Positions 41,498-49,846 of a stretch of DNA of 64,000 nucleotides are shown here, piece by piece. The position numbers were made by a program, and so were the translations under genes. The stretch covers positions 1,302,001 through 1,366,000 of the forward strand of contig NZ_LT607753.1 of assembly GCF_900090295.1 (NCBI RefSeq). Reading direction: 5' to 3'. Source of the stretch: Micromonospora coxensis. Its GTDB lineage: Bacteria > Actinomycetota > Actinomycetes > Mycobacteriales > Micromonosporaceae. The notes beneath the pieces were generated by a model. It worked only from the letters and a program-made list of their open reading frames with translations. It searched no databases and was not told the DNA's origin. Each line of letters opens with the position of its first letter. Position 1 is the stretch's first letter.

Positions 41498-44025
41498 CCG
41501 GGACCGACGCGCCGCTGGCCGCCCCGGTCGCGCCGCCGGCGGACGACCGCGGCGGGCGCGCGCTGCGGGTGCTGCGCGCGACGCCGGTGCCGCTGGCGCT
41601 TGTCGTGCAGGTTGCGCTGGCCGGCGTGGTGCTCGGCCGGGTGTACGCCGACGACCTGCTGACCCGGCTGATGCTCGGCGCGGCCGTCGGGTCGGTGCTG
41701 GTCAGCGTGGCCGCCCGGCGGCTGCCCTCCTGGCTGGTGGCGCCGGTGTCGGTGGCCGCGATGACCGGCTGGACGCTGTTCGCGCTGCACCTGGCTGCCC
41801 GGCGCGCGGCGCTGCCGGGCGGCTTCGCCGAGGTGGCCGTCGACGCCGCCCGCAACGGCATCCCCCGGCTGCTGACCGCGATGATCCCCGTCGAACCGAC
41901 CCCGGACACGGTGCTGGTGCCGCTGGTGGCGGCCTGGCTGGCCGGGCTGACCGGCGCCGAGGTGGCGATGCGCGCCGGCCGGACGCTGCTCGGCTTCCTG
42001 CCCGCGGCACTGCTCTACGCGGGTGCGCTCTACGTCGTCGGCCCGAACGCGGACCCGGCGGTCTGGCCGTCGGTGGCCTTCGCCGCCGCGGTGGCGCTGG
42101 GCCTGGTGGCGCCCGGCGGGCGGGGCGCGAATGGTCCGGATCCGACGGCCGCGCTGGCCCCGGAGGTCCGCACGGCGGTGCGGGCGCGGCTGGTGGCGGG
42201 GACGGCGACCGGGGTGGCGGTGGTGGTCGGACTGGCCGCGCTGCTCGGCCCGGCGCTGGCCGCGCAGGTCGACGAGCGGCCGGTGGATCCGCGCCGGTAC
42301 GTCGAGCCGCCCCGGGTGGAGTCGCTGGACGAGAACCCGCTGATCCGGATCTCCGGGTGGGCGCTGAACCCGGACCAGAAGCTGCTGGACGTCACCACCC
42401 GGGCGCCGGCCGGCCCGCCGCCCCGGATCCGGCTGGCGGTGCTCAGCGACTACGACGGGGTGACCTGGCGGGTCGGTGCGACGTACCGCAACGCGGGGCG
42501 GGTGCTGCCGGCGACCGAGCCGGGCCCGGGGACGGTGGACACGGTCCGGCAGGAGATCACCGTGGCGGACCTGACCGGCCGGCTGCTGCCGGCGGTGGCG
42601 ACCCCGCGTGAGGTCACCGGCGCGCGGGTGGCGTACGACCCGACGACGGGGACGCTGATCCGCCCCGAGGGGTTGGGCCCGGGGCTGCGGTACACGGTCA
42701 CCTCGCTGCGGGAGCGGCCGGACGCGGGCCTGCTCGCCACCGCCGACGTGCCGTCCGGTGACGAGGTGGCCCGGGTGCTGCGGGTGCCTGACGGGACGCC
42801 GGAGCCGATGCGCCGGCTCGCCGCCCAGCTCGCCGAGGACAACGGCGCCCCGTACGCGCGGGCGACCGCGATCGAACAGTTCCTCGCCGAGCACTACCGG
42901 GTGGTGGCGGACGCGCCGAGCGGGCACGCGTACCCGAACCTGAGCTTCTTCCTCTTCGGACCGCGCAACGGCGGCGGGCAGCGCGGCACGTCGGAGCAGT
43001 TCGCGGCGTCGTTCGCGGTGCTGGGGCGGCTGACCGGCCTGCCCACCCGGGTGGTGGTCGGGTTCTCCCCACGCGGTGACGGGCCGGTCCGGGCCGCGGA
43101 CGCGCTCGCCTGGCCGGAGGTGTTCTTCTCCGGGGTGGGCTGGGTGCCCTTCGATCCGCTGCCCCGCCCCGACGAGGAGCCCCGCCCGGTCGAGGAGGAC
43201 TTCCGACCGCCGAAGGAGGAGCCGCCGCCGTCGGAGGCCCCGGAGCCCACCGTGGAGCCGACGGCGACCCCGTCCGCGGTGGCGGCGCCGGGGTCGGGCG
43301 ACACCGGCCGGGGCGTGTCGAGGTGGCTGCTCGTCACCGTCGCGGGGCTCGTGTCGTCCCTGCTGGTGGGGGCGGCGCTGGCCACGCTGGTCGGGCTGCG
43401 CCGCGCGCAGGCCCGGGCCCGGCTCGGGCGGGGTGACCCCGGTGAGCGGGTGGCCGGCGCCTGGCGGCAGGTCACCGACGCGCTGCGGCTGGCGGGGCGG
43501 CCGGTCGGCGACGACCTGGCCGCCACCGAGGTCGCCGCCCGCGCCCGGCAGGCGCTGGCCGAGGCCCGCGCCGCCCTGGCCCGGGGCACCGCGCCCACCC
43601 CCGACCGGACAGGGGCCCTACCGACCGGTGACCCGACGGCCGGATGGCCGGAGGGCGGCGACGGCGCGGGCGGCTGGCCCGGGAGTGGCGAAGGCGCGGG
43701 CGATGGACCGGTAGGTGACGGCGCGGCGGGCGGCGGCGCGGCAGGTGACGGCGCGGCGGGCGGCTGGCCGGCGGACGGCGGCGCGGCACCGTTGGCCGGC
43801 GCACCGACCGGTACCGCGCTCCTGGCAGCGCCGGTGCCCGGGGTGGACGAGCTGGCCCGCCTGCTCAACCAGGTCGCCTTCGCCCCCGGCACCCTGACCG
43901 GTGCGGAGGCCGACCGGGCGGCGGCGGAGGCGGTCAGCTACGTGGCCGCGCTGCGCGCCGCCCGCCCCTGGTGGCGCCGCCTGCTCTGGTCGATCCACCC
44001 GGGCCCCCTCCGCTGGCACCGCTGA
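41494..44025 (+). CDS. TgpA-like membrane protein with transglutaminase-fold domain lacking the catalytic Cys and His
   Basis: 843 aa. Six or seven membrane helices fill residues 25-260, then an external transglutaminase-like domain at about 420-560, another helix (WLLVTVAGLVSSLLVGAALA) and a cytosolic tail with a Gly/Ala/Asp-rich low-complexity stretch. In active enzymes the core reads GxCExFA and HAWxEV; here it reads GTSEQFAASFAVL (S500) and ADALAWPEVFF (L538), so both catalytic positions are changed. The flanking GLPTRVVVGF and GWVPFDPLP are intact. A binding rather than enzymatic role in the MoxR/DUF58 complex is likely. The GTG at 41494 overlaps the DUF58 stop. Confidence 0.88.
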   Translation: MTGTDAPLAAPVAPPADDRGGRALRVLRATPVPLALVVQVALAGVVLGRVYADDLLTRLMLGAAVGSVLVSVAARRLPSWLVAPVSVAAMTGWTLFALHLAARRAALPGGFAEVAVDAARNGIPRLLTAMIPVEPTPDTVLVPLVAAWLAGLTGAEVAMRAGRTLLGFLPAALLYAGALYVVGPNADPAVWPSVAFAAAVALGLVAPGGRGANGPDPTAALAPEVRTAVRARLVAGTATGVAVVVGLAALLGPALAAQVDERPVDPRRYVEPPRVESLDENPLIRISGWALNPDQKLLDVTTRAPAGPPPRIRLAVLSDYDGVTWRVGATYRNAGRVLPATEPGPGTVDTVRQEITVADLTGRLLPAVATPREVTGARVAYDPTTGTLIRPEGLGPGLRYTVTSLRERPDAGLLATADVPSGDEVARVLRVPDGTPEPMRRLAAQLAEDNGAPYARATAIEQFLAEHYRVVADAPSGHAYPNLSFFLFGPRNGGGQRGTSEQFAASFAVLGRLTGLPTRVVVGFSPRGDGPVRAADALAWPEVFFSGVGWVPFDPLPRPDEEPRPVEEDFRPPKEEPPPSEAPEPTVEPTATPSAVAAPGSGDTGRGVSRWLLVTVAGLVSSLLVGAALATLVGLRRAQARARLGRGDPGERVAGAWRQVTDALRLAGRPVGDDLAATEVAARARQALAEARAALARGTAPTPDRTGALPTGDPTAGWPEGGDGAGGWPGSGEGAGDGPVGDGAAGGGAAGDGAAGGWPADGGAAPLAGAPTGTALLAAPVPGVDELARLLNQVAFAPGTLTGAEADRAAAEAVSYVAALRAARPWWRRLLWSIHPGPLRWHR

Positions 44026-44031
44026 CCCCAC

Positions 44032-44066
44032 CCCGCCCCCGGCCCCACCCCCCGGCCGGGGGCGGG
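44032..44066 (+). terminator. Hairpin terminator after the MoxR-DUF58-TgpA operon
   Basis: A perfect 13-bp stem, CCCGCCCCCGGCC with its complement, around a 9-nt C-rich loop, starts 7 nt after the stop. No T-run. Confidence 0.7.
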
Positions 44067-44079
44067 ACCTCAGCCCGAT

Positions 44080-44134
44080 GATCAAGAAGTTCGGGTAGCT
44101 CCGAGGGCCCGATTCAGACCCAGAGCTCTTGATC
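44080..44134. repeat. Imperfect inverted repeat with GATCAAGA ends
   Basis: Arms GATCAAGAAGTTCGGGT and ACCCAGAGCTCTTGATC match at 12 of 17 positions around a 21-nt spacer. The eight outer bases of each arm pair perfectly. It lies between two convergent genes and may be a dispersed intergenic element or a bidirectional terminator. Confidence 0.45.
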
Positions 44135-44288
44135 AACGAGGCGGGAGGCCGGCGGCCGGGTCGGCGCACGGAGGTGGGAGGGCGGGCGCACGGAGGTCGG
44201 GCGCATCCGGGCGGGCCACAGCAGGACAATATGGTCGGTCAGGCGCTGAGTCGGACCAGACCGGGTGACCCCACCTGCAGCCTCACTG

Positions 44289-45080
44289 TCAGGCGCGAAG
44301 GCGGCGGACGAGTTTGCGCAGGCCGGCCTGCCAGCCGTCCGGGTCCTGGGCGCGGCGCAGGGCGTATCCGGCGACCTCGGGGTGCGGCAGGATCAGGAAG
44401 CGCTCCTCGGCCAGCCCGGCGATCGTCGCGTCGGCGACCTGGTCCGGGGTGAGCACCGCGCCGGAGGCCGCGATGACCTGCGCGCCCAGGTGACCGGAGG
44501 CCAGCCCGTCGGCGAGCATCGGCGTGTCCACCCCCTGCGGGCAGAGCGCGCTGACCCGTACGCCCCGGTCGCGGTAGGTGATCGCCAGCCACTCGGCGAA
44601 CCCGACGGCCGCGTGCTTGGTGGCGGTGTACGGGGCGTCGCCGACGGCGGTCAGCACCCCGGCCGCCGAGCAGGTGTGCAGCAGGTAGCCGCCGCCGCGC
44701 TCCAGCATCCCGGGCAGCGCCGCGCGGGCCGCGTACACGTGGTGCAGCACGTTGACCCGCCAGGCCCGGTCCCAGTCGGCGTCGGCGGCCTCGACGCCCC
44801 CGCCGGTGGAGACGCCCGCGTTGGCGCAGAACAGGTCGATCCGGCCGTACCGTCGCTCGGTGTCGGCGACCAGCTCGCGGACCTGGTCCTCCACGGTGAC
44901 GTCGACGGCGACGGCGTGGGCGACCGGGCCGACCTGCTCGGCCACCACGGCGGCTGCCGCCGCGTCCAGGTCGGCGACGACGACGGCGGCCGCGCCCTCG
45001 GCGGCGAAGCGGCGGGCCAGCGCCGCGCCGATGCCGCCCGCTCCCCCGGTGACCACCGCCACCCGGTCGGTCAGGTTCAT
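44289..45080 (-). CDS. Short-chain dehydrogenase/reductase
   Basis: 263 aa classical SDR. Cofactor loop TGGAGGIGAALARRFA, NAGVSTG, catalytic Ser in LLHTCSAAGVL, and YTATKHAAVGF (YxxxK). The D after beta-2 (VVVADLDA) favours NAD(H) over NADP(H). It begins 2 nt before the preceding luciferase-like gene ends, so the two are one transcript. The substrate is unknown. Confidence 0.93.
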   Translation of the reverse strand: MNLTDRVAVVTGGAGGIGAALARRFAAEGAAAVVVADLDAAAAAVVAEQVGPVAHAVAVDVTVEDQVRELVADTERRYGRIDLFCANAGVSTGGGVEAADADWDRAWRVNVLHHVYAARAALPGMLERGGGYLLHTCSAAGVLTAVGDAPYTATKHAAVGFAEWLAITYRDRGVRVSALCPQGVDTPMLADGLASGHLGAQVIAASGAVLTPDQVADATIAGLAEERFLILPHPEVAGYALRRAQDPDGWQAGLRKLVRRLRA

Positions 45081-45081
45081 C

Positions 45082-46074
45082 TCAGCGTCCTTCCGCCGGA
45101 CCGAGCCGGGGGAGCAACGCGGCCAGCGCCGCGGCCCCGCCGGAGGTCAGCTCGGGGGTGGGCAGCAGGGCGAGCACCGGCACGTCCACCCCGGCGTCGG
45201 CGTAGCGGCGCACCTCGGCCCGGCAGTGCTCGGGCGAGCCGTGCAGCACCAGCTCGTCGACCACCTCGTCCGGCACGGCCGCCCCGGCGCCGCGCCGGTC
45301 ACCGGCCGCCCAGGCGGCCCACATCGGCCCGAGCGCCGACTCCCGGCCGAGCCAGCGGTGGAACTCGGCGTACGCGGGGACGGTGAGGTAGCTGGTGATC
45401 AGCCGGCGGCCGAGGGCCCGGGCGTAGTCGGCGTCCTCGGTGGGGCAGACGAAGATCCGGGCGACGACCTCGAACTCCGGCGCCCGGGCGCCCAGCCCGG
45501 CGAGGGCCTTCGGCACGTCGTCGGCGGCGAGCCAGTTGAGGATCACCCCGTCGGCCTCGGCGGCGGCTAGCCGCAGCATGCCGGGGCGCAGCGCGGCCAG
45601 CAGCACCGAGGGCGGCACGGCGGGCGGACGCTCCAGGGTGAACCGCCGCACGGCGAAGGTGTCGAACGCGCCGTCGACCGTCTCCCCGCGCAGCGCCGTC
45701 TTCAGGAAGCGCAGCACGTCCCGGGTACGCCGGAACGGCTCGGTGAACTCGACCGCGTTCCAGTCGCCGACGACGACCGGCGAGGACGCGCCGATGCCGA
45801 GGGCGAAGCGGCCCGGCGCGGCGTCCGCGAGCGCGGCGGCGCTCATCGCGAGCAGTCCGGGCCCACGGGTGAACACCGGCGTGATCGCGGTGCCCAGGCG
45901 CAGCGTCGGTTGCCAGGCGGCGGCCAGGGCGAGCGGGGTGAACGCGTCCGCGCCGTTGACCTCCGACGACCAGACATCGGTGAAGCCGGCCCGGTCCAGG
46001 GCCGCGTAGACCGCGGCGTGCTCGGCGAGCGGGATGCCGCCCAGCGGCACCGTCATGCCCCATCGGTTCGTCAT
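45082..46074 (-). CDS. LLM-class F420-dependent oxidoreductase
   Basis: 330 aa luciferase-like protein. Marks: ALDRAGFTDVWSSEVNGADA, LRLGTAITPVFTRGPGLLAM, GRFALGIGASSPVVV and LAAAEADGVILNWLA. This type is usually F420-linked in actinomycetes. The ATG at 46074 (MTNRWGMTVPLGG) is favoured over an upstream in-frame start, which would add a basic 21-residue leader. It precedes the SDR gene with no gap. Confidence 0.88.
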   Translation of the reverse strand: MTNRWGMTVPLGGIPLAEHAAVYAALDRAGFTDVWSSEVNGADAFTPLALAAAWQPTLRLGTAITPVFTRGPGLLAMSAAALADAAPGRFALGIGASSPVVVGDWNAVEFTEPFRRTRDVLRFLKTALRGETVDGAFDTFAVRRFTLERPPAVPPSVLLAALRPGMLRLAAAEADGVILNWLAADDVPKALAGLGARAPEFEVVARIFVCPTEDADYARALGRRLITSYLTVPAYAEFHRWLGRESALGPMWAAWAAGDRRGAGAAVPDEVVDELVLHGSPEHCRAEVRRYADAGVDVPVLALLPTPELTSGGAAALAALLPRLGPAEGR

Positions 46075-46154
46075 CCGGTCGATCGTGCCCGTTCCCCCGC
46101 AGCGGGACAAGAGCCGGATCCGGCCGTCCCGACCCACCGGCCACCCCGGACGTC

Positions 46155-46317
46155 CGGCGGACGAGGCCGCCGCGACAGCCCGGACACGACCGACGAGGCC
46201 GCCAGGACACCCTGGACACCGACCGACGGGGCCGCCGGGATGCCCCGGACACGGGCGGACGTGGCGGTCCGGATGTCGTGAACACCCGGTCGGCGGGCCC
46301 CGGGGATGTTACGAACG
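46155..46317. repeat. Degenerate 32-33-bp tandem repeat, five units
   Basis: Units at 46155-46186, 46187-46218, 46219-46251, 46252-46284 and 46285-46317. Each has a form near CGACgaGGCCGCC...CCGGACA and they diverge toward the right. It lies in the 280-bp gap between the divergent luciferase-like and LtrA genes. Confidence 0.55.
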
Positions 46318-46353
46318 CCAGGTGGGCCGGGCCGACGGTGAACGGCGACGAGC

Positions 46354-47568
46354 GTGACGAGCGGGACGGGGGCCGGGCCCCTCCCGCTGGCCGGTCCTGT
46401 CCAGCGGGCGACCTTCCTGGAACTCTTCTTCGACCTGGTCTACGTCTTCGCGCTGACCCGGATCTCGTACCGCGCCTTCGAGGACCTGGCCCTGGAACCG
46501 GGGGGCACCGAGGGCTGGTCACCGGTCACCGGGGGCGGCAAGACGCTGCTGCTGCTGCTCGCGCTCTGGGCGGTCTGGCAGGGCACCTCGTGGACCACCA
46601 GCCGGTACGACCCGCGCCACGTCTGGCTGCAGACGCTGGTGGTGGCCGCGCTGATGTGCAGCATGGTGATGGGGGTGGCGGTCCCCCGCGCGTTCAGCGA
46701 GACCGCGCTGGCGTTCGCGGTGGCGTACGTGGTGGCGCAGGTGTCCCGTCCCGGCATCCTGCTGCTGGCGTTGGGGCAGCACCAGTACCGGCGGCTCAAG
46801 TGGCGGATGCTGATCACCTTCTCCGTGACCGGTGTGCTCTGGATCACCGGCGCGCTGCTGTCCACCAATCCCCAGGTGGTGCTCTGGGGCACGGCGCTCG
46901 GCCTGGAGTACCTCGCGTCCCGGTTCGGCTGGCCGATCCCGGGGCTGGGCCGCTCCGCCATCAGCCGCTGGGACATCGCCGGGGAGCACCTCGCCGAGCG
47001 GTACCAGCAGTTCTTCCTCGTCGCCCTCGGCGAGACGGTCCTGGTCAGCGGGTTGGCGTACAGCAGCGTCCCGCTCGAGCTGGCACAGAGCGCCGCGTTC
47101 GCGGTGGCGATGGTCACCTCGGTGCTGTACTGGCGGATCTACGTGCAGCGGGCCGGGCTGATCCTGGCCGAGGCGGTGACCAGGTCCCGGCACCCGGCGG
47201 CCACCGGCCGCTCGGCGGCCGACACCCATCTGTTGATGGTCATCGGGCTGGTGGCCACCGCGATCGGCTACGAGCTGACCATCGAACATCCGCTGGACCA
47301 CCCCGAGGCGGCCTGGGTGGCGATGATCGTGGGCGGCCCGGTGCTCTTCCTGGCCGCCCGGGCCCGCTTCGAGTACGAGGTGTTCGGCCGGGTGTCGCCG
47401 TCGCGCTGGATCGCCGCCGTGGTCCTGGTGGCGCTGGTGCCGCTGCTGCTGCACGCCGCCCCGTTGATCTCGACGGTGCTGGTCGCGGTGGTGCTGCTCG
47501 TGGTCGCGGTGGCCGACGCCCGCCGGGCCCGGGGCAGGCCGCCGGAGGAGGCGTCGCCACCGCTGTGA
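46354..47568 (+). CDS. ltrA: Low temperature requirement protein A (LtrA) family
   Basis: 404 aa, about 10-11 membrane helices. Hallmarks: ATFLELFFDLVYVFALT near the N-terminus, RYQQFFLVALGETVLVSGL in the middle and RFEYEVFGRVS late. Named after a Listeria gene needed at low temperature; its molecular activity is not established. The GTG at 46354 is used; no strong ribosome site is seen. Confidence 0.93.
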   Translation: MTSGTGAGPLPLAGPVQRATFLELFFDLVYVFALTRISYRAFEDLALEPGGTEGWSPVTGGGKTLLLLLALWAVWQGTSWTTSRYDPRHVWLQTLVVAALMCSMVMGVAVPRAFSETALAFAVAYVVAQVSRPGILLLALGQHQYRRLKWRMLITFSVTGVLWITGALLSTNPQVVLWGTALGLEYLASRFGWPIPGLGRSAISRWDIAGEHLAERYQQFFLVALGETVLVSGLAYSSVPLELAQSAAFAVAMVTSVLYWRIYVQRAGLILAEAVTRSRHPAATGRSAADTHLLMVIGLVATAIGYELTIEHPLDHPEAAWVAMIVGGPVLFLAARARFEYEVFGRVSPSRWIAAVVLVALVPLLLHAAPLISTVLVAVVLLVVAVADARRARGRPPEEASPPL

Positions 47569-47643
47569 CGCCGGGGTGATGGGGGCCGCGCCTCGACGCT
47601 GCGGGACGTACCGGTCACCGTCGGTCGGCGCTAACCTCCTGGG

Positions 47644-48573
47644 GTGACCTTCTCGATCGTGGCCCGTTCGGCTGACGGGCGCCTGCACGGTGTGGCCGTG
47701 GCCAGCAGGTTCCTCGCCGCCGGCGCGCTGGTGCCGGCCGCCGAGGCCGAGGTGGGCGCGATCGCCAGCCAGGCGCACGCCAACCTCGCCTACCGTCCGC
47801 AGGGGCTCGCCCTGCTGCGCAGCGGCGTGGCCGCCCCCGACGTGGTCGCCGGGCTGGTCGCCGCCGACCCGGGCCGCGACGACCGCCAGCTCGCCGTGGT
47901 GGGGGCCACCGGCGACGGCGCGACCTGGACCGGTCCCCGGTGCGGTGGCTGGGCCGGCGGCCAGGCGGGCGACGGCTGGGCGGCCCAGGGCAACATCCTC
48001 ACCGGTCCGGAGGTGATCGACGCGGTCCGGGACGCCTGGCTGGGCCGTTCGGCGCTGCCGCTCCCGCAGCGGCTGCTCGCGGCGCTGCGCGCCGGCGAGG
48101 AGGCCGGCGGCGACCGGCGTGGCCGGCAGAGCGCCGCGTTGCTGGTGGTGCAGCGCGGCGGGGGGTACGCCGGCACCGGCGACAACCTGGTCGACCTGCG
48201 GGTGGACGACCACCCGGACCCGATCGCCGAGCTGGGCCGGCTGCTCGACATCCACACCATGCTCTTCGGCCGGCCCGACCCGGCCACCCTGCTCGACCTG
48301 ACCGGTCCGCTCGCCGATGAGGTGGCCGCGCTGCTGGCCGCCGCCGGGCACCCGGTGGTGGGCGGGGCGACGCCGGGCACCTCCGGGCAGCCGGTCGGGG
48401 CGGTGGCGGCCCCCGCCGACCCGATGGCCGCCGCGCTCGACGAGGCGCTCGCCGCGTGGGCCGGCTGGGAGAACCTGGAGGAACGGCTGGTGCCCGGGCG
48501 CATCGACCCGCTCGTCCTGGCGCACCTGCGCCGCAGCGCGCCGCACCTGCCGGCCCCGCGCACGGGCGACTGA
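47644..48573 (+). CDS. DUF1028 family protein
   Basis: 309 aa. The N-terminus TFSIVARSADGRLHGVAVAS and the internal VGAIASQAHANLAYRPQG, QAGDGWAAQGNILTG and DIHTMLFG are DUF1028 marks. The fold is Ntn-hydrolase-like. A C-terminal extension of about 90 residues (from TLLDLTGPLADEVA) resembles a peptidoglycan-binding helix bundle in some members but is not clear here. The GTG at 47644 gives the usual N-terminus. Confidence 0.9.
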   Translation: MTFSIVARSADGRLHGVAVASRFLAAGALVPAAEAEVGAIASQAHANLAYRPQGLALLRSGVAAPDVVAGLVAADPGRDDRQLAVVGATGDGATWTGPRCGGWAGGQAGDGWAAQGNILTGPEVIDAVRDAWLGRSALPLPQRLLAALRAGEEAGGDRRGRQSAALLVVQRGGGYAGTGDNLVDLRVDDHPDPIAELGRLLDIHTMLFGRPDPATLLDLTGPLADEVAALLAAAGHPVVGGATPGTSGQPVGAVAAPADPMAAALDEALAAWAGWENLEERLVPGRIDPLVLAHLRRSAPHLPAPRTGD

Positions 48574-48603
48574 CCCCGCCCGGCGAGCCGAGTGCCGGCC
48601 GGG

Positions 48604-49275
48604 TCAGCCGCCGAAGGCGAGCCAGCGGAATCCGGCCGCCTCGACCACGGCCCGCTCCCCCGCGGTCAGCGGCGTCCGGCCGGTGGCCTTGCGGATCAGG
48701 GTGAGCGGGTCCCAGCCGAGCCCCGCCGGCGCCGGTCGGCCGGCGGCCAGCAGGTCGGCGACCACCCGGGCGGCGGCCGGGGTGAGCCAGGGTTCCCGGT
48801 GCAGCGCCTCGGCCAGGTCGAGGCCGTGCACGCCGACCTCCACCACCCGGGTGACCAGGAAGTCGGTGAGCGTCATCGCGTCGCCGTGCCGGGTGCGGAC
48901 CAACCGGCCGGGCGGCGCCGCCGCGAGCGCCGCGTCGGTGCCGCGCCAGGCGGCGGTGAAGGCCGAAGCGACGGTCGCCACGTCGGCCCGGCCGCGCGCC
49001 ACCCGGCGGGCGCTGTCGACGCGGGCGGCGTCCACCTCGGGGACGAACTTGGCGGCGCCGAAGTAGCCGGCCGCGTCCACCTCGGCCCGGGGCGGGGGCG
49101 GCGCGGCGAGCATGTCCACCAGGCGTCCGGCGCCGGTGCTGACGTGTGCGACGAGGTCGCGCACCGCCCACGGCGGGCAGCGGGTGGGACGGTCCAGGTC
49201 CGCCTCGTCGAGGGTGCGCAGGACCGCGTCGAGCCGGACGCACTCGTCGCGGAAGGCGCCGTGCGCGTTCTCCAC
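48604..49275 (-). CDS. Maleylpyruvate isomerase-family mycothiol-dependent enzyme
   Basis: 223 aa DinB-like four-helix bundle. RPTRCPPWAVRDLVAHVSTG carries the first metal His, and TRVVEVGVHGLDLAEAL the Glu and second His of the metal site. The C-terminal part (TAGERAVVEAAGFRWLAFGG) matches the family end. Members use mycothiol as cofactor for isomerisation, S-transfer or detoxification. The gene is divergent from the PEBP gene with about 80 bp between. Confidence 0.88.
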   Translation of the reverse strand: MENAHGAFRDECVRLDAVLRTLDEADLDRPTRCPPWAVRDLVAHVSTGAGRLVDMLAAPPPPRAEVDAAGYFGAAKFVPEVDAARVDSARRVARGRADVATVASAFTAAWRGTDAALAAAPPGRLVRTRHGDAMTLTDFLVTRVVEVGVHGLDLAEALHREPWLTPAAARVVADLLAAGRPAPAGLGWDPLTLIRKATGRTPLTAGERAVVEAAGFRWLAFGG

Positions 49276-49352
49276 GGGTCGTACCCTCTCACGCGGTTTC
49301 GTCGACCGGGCGACGGGTACGCGCCGGGCCGACGAGAGGGGGCGGACGAGAG

Positions 49353-49805
49353 ATGGCCGGGATCATGCTGCGCAGCACCGCGTTCACCGACCACGACCAG
49401 CTGCCGGGACGCTTCGGCCGGGAGGACGGGAACGTCTCACCGCCGCTGGAGTGGTCCGACGTGCCCGAGTCGGCGACCGAACTGCTCCTGCTGGTGGAGG
49501 ATCCGGACGCCGGGCGAAGTCCGTTCCTGCACTGGCTGGTCACCGGCATCTCCCCCACCTCCGGCGGGGTCGCCGAGGGCGCGGTGCCCGAGGGTGGCCG
49601 GGAGTGGCCCAACGGCTTCGGCACCACCGGCTGGGGTGGGCCGCACCCGCCGCAGGGCGAGGAGGCGCACCGGTACTTCTTCCGGCTGTACGCGCTGGAA
49701 CGCCCGCTGGACCTCGCCGAGGCGCCGCAGGCCGCCGACGTGCACGCCGCCCTCGCCGGCCGTGAGCTGGCCAGCGGGACGCTGGTCGGGACGTACCGGC
49801 GTTAG
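49353..49805 (+). CDS. YbhB/YbcL-type phosphatidylethanolamine-binding protein (PEBP)
   Basis: 150 aa. Ligand-site motifs DPDAGRSPFLHWLVTGI and YFFRLYALERPLDL, with GNVSPPLEWSDVP before them, match bacterial YbhB. No signal peptide, so cytosolic. Function in bacteria is unknown. The ATG at 49353 gives the usual family length. Confidence 0.93.
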   Translation: MAGIMLRSTAFTDHDQLPGRFGREDGNVSPPLEWSDVPESATELLLLVEDPDAGRSPFLHWLVTGISPTSGGVAEGAVPEGGREWPNGFGTTGWGGPHPPQGEEAHRYFFRLYALERPLDLAEAPQAADVHAALAGRELASGTLVGTYRR

Positions 49806-49846
49806 GCCGGTTGCACGGGGACGGACCGGCCTGGGTGAAGGACGGC

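Noticed and set aside
33088..44025. Type VII secretion locus
   Set aside because: No FtsK/SpoIIIE ATPase, EccB/D, mycosin or WXG100 proteins are present; the MoxR-DUF58-TgpA set explains the genes.
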